From contig JARKOC010000311.1 of assembly GCA_029975915.1 (NCBI GenBank), positions 1 to 5,140 on the forward strand: DNA of 5,140 nucleotides. The letters run 5' to 3'. Under the pieces are notes generated by a model. The model was not told the DNA's origin. It saw only the letters and a program-made list of their open reading frames with translations, and made no database searches. The position numbers and the translations under genes were made by a program. Positions 1-5,140 of the stretch are shown piece by piece; the stretch's first letter is position 1; every line of letters starts with the position of its first letter. This DNA is from Bryobacteraceae bacterium (GTDB taxonomy: Bacteria; Acidobacteriota; Terriglobia; Bryobacterales; Bryobacteraceae).

Positions 1-689
1 GCCTTCAGGAATTCGAGGATGCCCTTTTCTGGTGAAAGACGCGCGGGCCACAGGAAGACTCTTTCTTCCCCCACCCCCCAGCAGGCTCGAAGCGAGGCCC
101 GATTCTGACGCAGGGCAGCCACCCGATCCCTGTAGAGCGACTCGTCGACCGTATTGGCGAACGTCAGTATCGGCGATTTCGGGCGAGCATAGGCTGCTCT
201 TGCATAGGCCGCTGCTCGTTCGCCCGGTACGATCCAGCCATGGTAGGGCCAGACCAACTGGCGGCGGACGGCGTTTCCAGTTCCGCGACTGAGTGTGTGC
301 CGGTCCAGGTCAGTACTCTCGTTCCAGCCGAGCAACCATGCCCGCCGGCGTAGTCGGCCCAGCCAGCAGGCCGCCAGCGTGGTGGGGAGATACCACGAGC
401 CGCCCAGCCACAACCAGGTGGGCGGCTTGCGCCATAGTTCCGCGACTACGCCAGGATTGAACAGGAACGGCTTACCGCGCCAGGTCACATTCCAGCCGGC
501 GGCGATGCGGTGCGGAAAGGCGGCTTGCTCCGGGCCGTATCGCCAGTGGCGGCCTGCTTCCGTTGCCGCCAGGAAAATCGCCTCGAAGTCGATCCCGCGT
601 TCCTGAAGCGCCTCATGCAGTACCCGGAATTCATGCAGCCGGTAAGGGCTGGGGATGTTGGTGACGACGATAAGAACGGGGTCTCTCAT
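1..689 (-). CDS. GT4-type glycosyltransferase, N-terminal 229 codons (3' end beyond window)
   Basis: Probable GT-B fold glycosyltransferase adding a sugar during surface polysaccharide assembly in the cytoplasm or at the inner membrane face. I translated this frame by hand: it is open from the ATG at 689-687 to the left edge with no stop, giving 229 residues. The N-terminus has a hydrophobic strand followed by NIPSPYR (residues 11-17), the opening seen in one group of family 4 enzymes instead of the usual GG loop. NTVDE lies at 179-183. FLWPARLSPEKG (212-223) is the start of the C-terminal nucleotide-sugar-binding domain, with Arg217 and Lys222 in the positions that contact the donor phosphates. 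The rest of that domain, including the EX7E motif, is outside the window, so the gene is cut by the edge and not shown to be broken. The start is fixed by the in-frame TGA at 695-693, which is also the stop of the upstream methyltransferase gene, 3 nt away. Donor and acceptor sugars cannot be inferred. Confidence 0.9.
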   Translation of the reverse strand, partial: MRDPVLIVVTNIPSPYRLHEFRVLHEALQERGIDFEAIFLAATEAGRHWRYGPEQAAFPHRIAAGWNVTWRGKPFLFNPGVVAELWRKPPTWLWLGGSWYLPTTLAACWLGRLRRRAWLLGWNESTDLDRHTLSRGTGNAVRRQLVWPYHGWIVPGERAAAYARAAYARPKSPILTFANTVDESLYRDRVAALRQNRASLRACWGVGEERVFLWPARLSPEKGILEFLK

Positions 690-692
690 GTT

Positions 693-1433
693 TCAAAATC
701 TCGTTGCCAACAATTCATCTGTTTCGGATAGGGGTAGCGAAGTAAGCGACTCGAGACGGTATCCCAGGCTTTCAAGAATTGAGATACAGCGGCGATTCTG
801 TTCTTGCCCGTGGGTGGCAATAAAGAGTACCGGAGAATAGCGTTCTAGGATGTTTCGCGCTCCGTTCAGAACCCTGTCTTCAGCACCTTCGACATCTATT
901 TTGAGTATGTCAGGGGGAGAGAAATCGGGTGCATCAAATAGACCATCTAGAGTACGCAACTGAACCTGGATGGGACCCTCGTCTGCCAGATGACCCATAG
1001 AAGGATTGGAACCTGGATCGAAGTACTGGGAGCCATCATAGTCTCCCACAGCCCAATCACAGACTTCTACATTTGAGAGATGATTTAGATTGATATGCTT
1101 GACGAGATAGTGGAGATTGCGCGGCAGGGGCTCAAAAGCAAATACTTTGCCTGTAGATCCTACAAGTTCTGAAGCTAGAAGAGTATAGAAGCCGACGTTG
1201 GCACCAATATCATATACGGTTTGACCCGGTTTGACCCTTTGGATGAATTCATGCTGTTTGTGGAATTCATAGCTTCCAAGCCAACAACCGTGAACGCTAG
1301 CTCCAATGATCCAGCGTTTCCCTCGCAGAGGCCCTTGAATGATTGGCACAATAGTATTTGGAGGAATTATTACTAAAAAATGTCGCAAAATGCGCCCAAG
1401 GCTGGTGGTTCGAGATATCCCTGAGAAGTTCAT
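693..1433 (-). CDS. FkbM-family SAM-dependent methyltransferase
   Basis: A 246-residue methyltransferase of the FkbM family, class I Rossmann fold. The family methylates hydroxyl groups, including those of sugars, so in this operon the likely job is O-methylation of a glycan residue; that is inference from context. The SAM-binding motif I region is VYDIGANVGFYT (residues 73-84). FAFEP (99-103) supplies the acidic residue expected to bind the ribose hydroxyls. LKIDVEGAE (177-185) is the hallmark second motif of the family. Length is within the usual range, slightly short, and the domain looks complete. The frame is open further upstream to an ATG at 1793, but the extra 120 residues are Arg/Gly-rich and antiparallel to nothing sensible: they are the out-of-frame reading of the preceding glycosyltransferase. 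The ATG at 1433 overlaps that gene's TGA as ATGA and has AGGTG 5 nt upstream. Base composition is strikingly low in GC for the operon, about 47% over 781-1380, which suggests separate acquisition. Confidence 0.93.
   Translation of the reverse strand: MNFSGISRTTSLGRILRHFLVIIPPNTIVPIIQGPLRGKRWIIGASVHGCWLGSYEFHKQHEFIQRVKPGQTVYDIGANVGFYTLLASELVGSTGKVFAFEPLPRNLHYLVKHINLNHLSNVEVCDWAVGDYDGSQYFDPGSNPSMGHLADEGPIQVQLRTLDGLFDAPDFSPPDILKIDVEGAEDRVLNGARNILERYSPVLFIATHGQEQNRRCISILESLGYRLESLTSLPLSETDELLATRF
699..702 (-). promoter_or_regulatory. Weak ribosome binding site for the third glycosyltransferase
   Basis: Minus-strand GAGA lies 9 nt before the ATG at 689, inside the 3' end of the methyltransferase gene. 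The match is poor, so translation of the downstream gene probably depends on ribosomes terminating at the TGA at 695-693. Confidence 0.3.
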
Positions 1434-2665
1434 GTGGACACCTGTCTGTATATCATCATCGTGGCCTGCACATTGGCCGCCTGGCTGAAGCGCGCCAAGG
1501 CCTGGGCGTATCCAGCCTCGCCCATCTGACGGGCCAGCGCCGTGTCGGACAGGACGCGGATCACGGCGGCGGCCAGTTGCGCGGGATCGTTGGGCGGAAC
1601 CAGCAGCCCGGTCACGCCATCCTGGACCAGCTCCTCCACCCCGCCAATTCGCGAGGCCACCACCGGCTTCGCCATTGCCCCGGCCTCGATCACCGGCCGC
1701 GCGAAGTGCGGCTCGGTCCAGGGAGCGACCAGCACGTCTCCTGCCGAGATCAGCGCGGGGAGGTCCTCGCGCCATGCCAGCATGTGGACGCACTCAGCCA
1801 GATTGTGGCGCGCGATCAGCTTGTCGACGCGCTGGGCAATGGTGCCGCTGCCCACCAACGGCAGCACCGTCCGGGCGATCCGCGAGACCATCCGCCCGGA
1901 AAAGTGGTAGGCCCCGCCTGTCACGAGCAGGTGGACTTCTGGTAAGGCTTGTTGGATGATGGGCATGGCTTCCAATAGCGGGAAGACGCCCTTGATCACC
2001 GAGCGTCCGCCGAGGAAAACGATCACTTTGGCTTCCGGGGAGATGCCCTCCGCTGTTTTCACATGATCTCCGAGGACTGCCCGATCGAAATAAGCGAAAT
2101 CCACCGCGCAGGGGATCACCACACCAGTGCCATCCTGAAATAATTGCTGGCGGTTGTCTTCCGAGATGAAGATGACCTCATCTGCCAGCCGCCGTATCAA
2201 CCGCCCCAGCCAGGCGCGACGCAACCCCAGATGCCCGTGGACCACGGATTCGAGCACGTGCCAGACCAGCTTGACATCGCATTTTTTCGCCGCAATGGCA
2301 CATTGGGGCAGGACTACGGAATTCAGGTGGACGATGTCCGGCTGCACCTGACGGATTAACGCCTCCGCGGCATGTACAGAAGCCTGCCAGCCGGTCACAC
2401 ACCGGATCAGTTTCGGCCAGGCTAGCGGGTCGTAGAGGGGGTACCAGCCGCCGGTCGTATGCATGAAGGGACTGATACCGGGCCAGTAGAATGTTTCAGC
2501 CCCCGTGCTGCGATGATAGTCCAGTACGGCCGGTGTAGGATGGATGCAAGCGATGACGGGTTCGTAACGTGTGCGATCCAGCCCTTCCACGAGGAACTGG
2601 AGGCTCACGGTCGATCCGCCCATCGCGCCCGCATGCTGAATATACAGGATTCGTTGCTTGGTCAT
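1430..2665 (-). CDS. GT4-family glycosyltransferase, complete, with EX8E variant motif
   Basis: A complete 411-residue GT-B glycosyltransferase of family 4, expected to transfer a sugar from a nucleotide donor to a lipid-linked glycan in the cytoplasm. The N-terminal acceptor domain opens with RILYIQHAGAMGGS (5-18), containing the GG loop near residues 16-17. DIVHLNS (110-116) is the usual strand following the first Rossmann helices, and EVIFISED (163-170) ends that domain. The C-terminal domain starts with FLGGRSVIKG (217-226), with Arg221 and Lys225 in the donor-phosphate positions. The catalytic-domain acidic pair lies in TEPHFARPVIEAGA (317-330): Glu318 and Glu327 are separated by eight residues instead of the usual seven. 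GVTGLLVP (350-357) is the standard tail motif. The ATG at 2665 follows AGGAG with a 4-nt spacer, and the upstream gene ends 7 nt before it. The 3' half is noticeably richer in GC (about 69% in four sampled lines) than the 5' half (about 60%). Donor specificity is unknown. Confidence 0.95.
   Translation of the reverse strand: MTKQRILYIQHAGAMGGSTVSLQFLVEGLDRTRYEPVIACIHPTPAVLDYHRSTGAETFYWPGISPFMHTTGGWYPLYDPLAWPKLIRCVTGWQASVHAAEALIRQVQPDIVHLNSVVLPQCAIAAKKCDVKLVWHVLESVVHGHLGLRRAWLGRLIRRLADEVIFISEDNRQQLFQDGTGVVIPCAVDFAYFDRAVLGDHVKTAEGISPEAKVIVFLGGRSVIKGVFPLLEAMPIIQQALPEVHLLVTGGAYHFSGRMVSRIARTVLPLVGSGTIAQRVDKLIARHNLAECVHMLAWREDLPALISAGDVLVAPWTEPHFARPVIEAGAMAKPVVASRIGGVEELVQDGVTGLLVPPNDPAQLAAAVIRVLSDTALARQMGEAGYAQALARFSQAANVQATMMIYRQVST
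1439..1443 (-). promoter_or_regulatory. Ribosome binding site for the FkbM methyltransferase
   Basis: Minus-strand AGGTG, 5 nt before the ATG at 1433, within the last codons of the second glycosyltransferase. Together with the ATGA overlap it supports the short 246-residue start over the open frame reaching to 1793. It is a partial Shine-Dalgarno match only. Confidence 0.5.
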
Positions 2666-2669
2666 GCTT

Positions 2670-2674
2670 CTCCT
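2670..2674 (-). promoter_or_regulatory. Ribosome binding site for the second glycosyltransferase
   Basis: Minus-strand AGGAG, 4 nt before the ATG at 2665. Its first two bases are also the last two bases of the TAG stop of the membrane protein gene (2675-2673), so termination of one gene and initiation of the next occur at the same spot, an arrangement that favours coupled translation. Confidence 0.75.
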
Positions 2675-4064
2675 ACGCGATCAGCGGCGCGGCAGGATCG
2701 CGCCGCTGCCACTCCATCCAGACGACCAGCAATCCAAGAAACGACCAGATAATCAGATCGGCAAACAGCTCGATCAGGTTCGGCGTGGCCACACTGACCA
2801 GGATATTGGCGATGACGCAGGCGGCCATGCCTACCAGTAAGGCCTGTTCCACAGGACGCGCGCGTCGCTGGGCCAGACGATACATCGCCCAGGCGGCCCA
2901 GAACAGGGTTAGCAAGTAGGGCAGACTGAAAGCCAGCCCCCAGTTGGCGAGCATGGTCAAAATCGAATCGTGTCCCCCATACCAGTAGTTGCCTTGCTGG
3001 TAGCCTATCAAAGGGCTTTCCAGAAAGACGGCAAAGGCTTGATCGAGTAACTTAAGCCGCGCCGAACCACTGGCATCTGTCTGGAGTTCCAACACACGGT
3101 CGAAGGTGTGGGCGGCGATCGGCACATATGCGATGACCAGCAGCATCACTACCACAAATCCCCCAACGGTGATCGCCGTCCGCACGATCCGGCGATCGGG
3201 CCGTCCGTCCTTTTGCCTGGGGCGGAACCAGGCCGACAGGATCAGCAGGACGAATATCGCCTGAATCAACCCGACAATTCCTGAGGCAATGCTCGATGCC
3301 AGCACAATCAGCGTGATCATGAGCAGCGCGAGAAAGGATACGGGTCGCAGCCGGCGCCCCATGACTACGAATGCCAATGGAATCGCGGCCAGGGTGCCAA
3401 GTGGTACGATGAACAGATAGGTGCGCAGACTGTTGGTCAGGGTCAGATCGATCAGGAAGTTGCCGGTTCGCGGGGCGTTGGCGGCCCGGAGCAGCGTGAG
3501 GTCGTTGTTCACCGCTGCATACAGAAAACCCGGCAGCCAGAGCAAGGTTGCGGCCAGCATGGTCCCCAACAGGGCGATCAGGACGTTTCGGGCCTGGCGC
3601 GGCGTGTGCAGGCCCAGGATCAGCATTGGGAAGGGCCACATGCCACGAATCAGCTTAGTCAGGTGGCCGGTATGGACGGGAGACCCGGCATGCAATGCCA
3701 GTGCTTGCGCCAGCGCCACACCTGCGAACAGCATGATCGGCAGGTAGAGCCAGGTGCGCGGCACGTTGCGGCGAAACAGGGCCGTCTGGACGATCACGAA
3801 CAGGACTCCGATCGAGACCAGGAGATCGGTTGGGGAGCTGAGCAGGGGAAACGGGATGCTGATGCCCAGGTTGCCGAGCAGGATCATCACCGGCATGGTC
3901 AGGTAGTAGGCCCACAGATTGTCCTGAAGCAGCAGCCAGACGAGCACCACGGCAAGGGCGATCATTGCGCCAAAGGAGGTATCCAGGCTGCCAACCAGGA
4001 TCGCACTGAGGATGACCAACCCTGTGACCAGCGCCATCTGCCGGCGGTCACTCAAGATCTGCAT
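2673..4064 (-). CDS. O-antigen ligase/polymerase-like polytopic membrane protein
   Basis: A 463-residue integral membrane protein with roughly 12-13 hydrophobic segments, for example near residues 11-25, 32-46, 80-96, 105-122, 212-235, 242-260, 261-279, 297-315, 375-393, 407-425 and 432-450. The long soluble stretch around 316-367 matches the layout of the Wzy_C/WaaL superfamily, whose members polymerise repeat units or ligate glycan to an acceptor on the periplasmic or outer side. In it, ARLKLLDQAF (335-344), ESPLIGYQQG (349-358) and HDSILTMLANWG (365-376) follow the family pattern of an Arg, a sP-x-G-x-G-like turn, a His and a following Gly-containing helix. The canonical HN is HD here, and the Gly-rich turn is GYQQG. 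The ATG at 4064 is chosen because GGAG lies 7 nt upstream; a second ATG at 4037 lacks a convincing site. The start lies 17 nt inside the preceding glycosyltransferase gene. Polymerase versus ligase cannot be decided; I would not name it wzy or waaL. Confidence 0.8.
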   Translation of the reverse strand: MQILSDRRQMALVTGLVILSAILVGSLDTSFGAMIALAVVLVWLLLQDNLWAYYLTMPVMILLGNLGISIPFPLLSSPTDLLVSIGVLFVIVQTALFRRNVPRTWLYLPIMLFAGVALAQALALHAGSPVHTGHLTKLIRGMWPFPMLILGLHTPRQARNVLIALLGTMLAATLLWLPGFLYAAVNNDLTLLRAANAPRTGNFLIDLTLTNSLRTYLFIVPLGTLAAIPLAFVVMGRRLRPVSFLALLMITLIVLASSIASGIVGLIQAIFVLLILSAWFRPRQKDGRPDRRIVRTAITVGGFVVVMLLVIAYVPIAAHTFDRVLELQTDASGSARLKLLDQAFAVFLESPLIGYQQGNYWYGGHDSILTMLANWGLAFSLPYLLTLFWAAWAMYRLAQRRARPVEQALLVGMAACVIANILVSVATPNLIELFADLIIWSFLGLLVVWMEWQRRDPAAPLIA

Positions 4065-5136
4065 CGATCAACTCCGCCAGGGCGCGATCCAGCGCGGCGG
4101 GCGAAAACCTGGCCTCGACTCGCCGCCGTCCCTCAAGCCCCATCTGCCGCGCCAGAACCGGATCGGAGAGCAGCCGCGCGCACGTCTCGACCAACGCCCG
4201 CTCGTCGCCCGGATTCACGCAGAAGCCGGTCACACCCTCCTCGACTGCATCGACCGCGCCCCCAACCGTGCTGCCGATCACGGGCAGGCCGCAGGCCGCC
4301 GCTTCCAGATAGACGATTCCAAACCCCTCGCATGCACTGGGCATCACGAAGACGTCGCAGGCCCGGTAAATCTCCGGCAGCCGGTCATCCGACACGCGGC
4401 CCAGGAAGCGAACCGCATCCGCCACGCCACATGCATTCACCAGCGCCTCCAGTCTGGCGCGGCCAGGGCCATCTCCGGCGATCCAGTATTCGACGGGCGT
4501 TCCGACCTGCTGCTGGATCGCCATCAGATTGCGAATGACGAGATCGTGCCCCTTGCCGAGCGTCTGATCGACCAGCCGTCCAACCGTCAGCAGGCGGAAG
4601 GGTGGGGCGGAGACGCGCGGCGGGTCGGCCGGGGTGAGGCGGACGACATCCACGATCGGTGGCAGCAGAGTGATTGGATGCCGGGGCAGGTGCGCGGCGA
4701 CGGTCGCTTTGGTGTGGCTGCTGATGGCCACAATCCGTCTTGCACCGGCCATCCCTGCGGCCAGCTCTGGCGACCAGTCTCCCCAGACCTCATCCCCATA
4801 CGTCCATACCCAGTAAGGCTCGATCCCCGCCTGTCGCGCGGTTTCGGCCGCGAAAGGATGCATGATCAGCGCGACGTCGTAGGCATGCTCCCCGCGCAGG
4901 TGACGGCGCAGCGCGTGCGATCGGACGCGAAAAAAGGCGCGATACAGCAGGGGATTCGCCGGCGCCAGTCCTTGTACCGGGAACCCTTCCCAGCCGGGGA
5001 ATTCACCGGACGGTTCCAGGGCGCTGACGACGCGTACCTGATGCCCCAGGTGGCGCAAGGCCAGCGCCACGTCGCGGGTGTACCGTTCCAGCCCGCCGAT
5101 CAGTTGGGCATGCAGGCCGATCATCAGGAAGCGCAT
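4048..5136 (-). CDS. GT4-family glycosyltransferase, complete
   Basis: A 362-residue retaining-type GT-B glycosyltransferase of family 4, the first gene of the operon visible here. The N-terminus MRFLMIGLHAQLIGGLERYT is textbook for the family, with the GG loop at residues 14-15 and a following helix. WTYGDEVWGDWSP (111-123) and RIVAISSHTK (134-143) lie in the acceptor-domain half. The donor domain starts with LLTVGRLVDQ (182-191), with Arg187 and the distal Lys195 in GKGHD (194-198). GDGPGRARLE (221-230) is the next conserved loop, and the acidic pair Glu270 and Glu278 in EGFGIVYLE has normal EX7E spacing. GVTGFCVNP (301-309) closes the domain. The length is typical. The ATG at 5136 is supported by the match of the first residues to the family opening; only 4 bases lie upstream, so no ribosome binding site or promoter can be judged and a longer start cannot be formally excluded. 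It shares its last 17 nt with the downstream membrane protein gene. Substrates are unknown. Confidence 0.94.
   Translation of the reverse strand: MRFLMIGLHAQLIGGLERYTRDVALALRHLGHQVRVVSALEPSGEFPGWEGFPVQGLAPANPLLYRAFFRVRSHALRRHLRGEHAYDVALIMHPFAAETARQAGIEPYWVWTYGDEVWGDWSPELAAGMAGARRIVAISSHTKATVAAHLPRHPITLLPPIVDVVRLTPADPPRVSAPPFRLLTVGRLVDQTLGKGHDLVIRNLMAIQQQVGTPVEYWIAGDGPGRARLEALVNACGVADAVRFLGRVSDDRLPEIYRACDVFVMPSACEGFGIVYLEAAACGLPVIGSTVGGAVDAVEEGVTGFCVNPGDERALVETCARLLSDPVLARQMGLEGRRRVEARFSPAALDRALAELIDADLE
4072..4075 (-). promoter_or_regulatory. Ribosome binding site for the ligase/polymerase gene
   Basis: On the minus strand GGAG is followed by 7 nt and the ATG at 4064. The site lies inside the last codons of the upstream glycosyltransferase gene, so ribosomes finishing that gene pass over it. 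It decides in favour of this ATG over the in-frame ATG at 4037. Confidence 0.65.
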
Positions 5137-5140
5137 GGGG

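Noticed and set aside
32..731. Several short plus-strand open frames at the left end
   Set aside because: They overlap the truncated minus-strand glycosyltransferase, whose translation carries clear family motifs from start to edge; the plus-strand products are low-complexity and unrelated to each other.
1218..1237. Perfect tandem copy of the 10-mer ggtttgaccc
   Set aside because: It falls within the codons for VKPGQTVYD, a sequence typical of FkbM enzymes ahead of the SAM motif. The 10-nt period is out of frame, so it looks like a coincidence of conserved codons and not a functional repeat.
1360..1380. AT-rich stretch that could pass for a promoter or terminator tail
   Set aside because: It lies inside the methyltransferase coding region (residues about 18-25), reflects the gene's overall low GC, and no clear -35/-10 pair or stem-loop accompanies it.
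1358..1945. Plus-strand open frame of 195 codons
   Set aside because: Antisense to the second glycosyltransferase and the 5' end of the methyltransferase, His/Arg/Gly-rich, with no recognisable motif.
3052..3639. Minus-strand open frame of 195 codons in another frame of the membrane protein gene
   Set aside because: Its composition is Pro/Arg/Asp-rich without hydrophobic segments, whereas the overlapping frame gives a coherent polytopic membrane protein.
3606..4538. Long plus-strand open frame of 310 codons
   Set aside because: It lies antisense across two well-supported genes and encodes a Gln/His/Arg/Pro-rich sequence with no domain character; it is a by-product of high GC content.

Overview
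The window is a solidly packed piece of a polysaccharide (O-antigen, capsule or exopolysaccharide type) biosynthesis cluster. All five genes lie on the minus strand, so the operon reads from about 5136 down to 1 and continues past the left edge. In transcription order they are: a GT4-family glycosyltransferase (5136-4048), a polytopic O-antigen ligase/polymerase-like membrane protein (4064-2673), a second GT4 glycosyltransferase (2665-1430), an FkbM-family SAM-dependent methyltransferase (1433-693), and a third GT4-type glycosyltransferase cut by the window edge (689-1).

There is essentially no intergenic DNA. The junctions are a 17-nt overlap, a 7-nt gap, a 4-nt ATGA overlap and a 3-nt gap. 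This implies one polycistronic message with translational coupling. I see no room for an internal promoter or terminator and found no tRNA, rRNA, CRISPR array, insertion sequence or attachment site. Only 4 bases precede the first gene, so the operon promoter is not visible.

Functional reading: the three glycosyltransferases would add sugars to a growing lipid-linked oligosaccharide on the cytoplasmic face. The methyltransferase could O-methylate a sugar. The membrane protein would polymerise the repeat units or ligate the glycan to an acceptor outside the membrane. No flippase, chain-length regulator, initiating phosphoglycosyltransferase or nucleotide-sugar enzyme lies in this window, so the pathway and final polymer cannot be named.

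The organism is a bacterium with a GC-rich genome: sampled lines of the glycosyltransferase genes run about 50-75% GC. Phylum cannot be settled from these widely exchanged families; Chloroflexota is only a guess. The main anomaly is the methyltransferase gene, about 47% GC by hand count of 781-1380, sitting between much more GC-rich neighbours. It looks like a separately acquired cassette that is nevertheless joined to its upstream neighbour by an ATGA overlap. I found no convincing wholly new system. The most worthwhile leads are this cassette, an unusual EX8E spacing in the second glycosyltransferase, and the non-canonical His-Asp in the polymerase/ligase loop.
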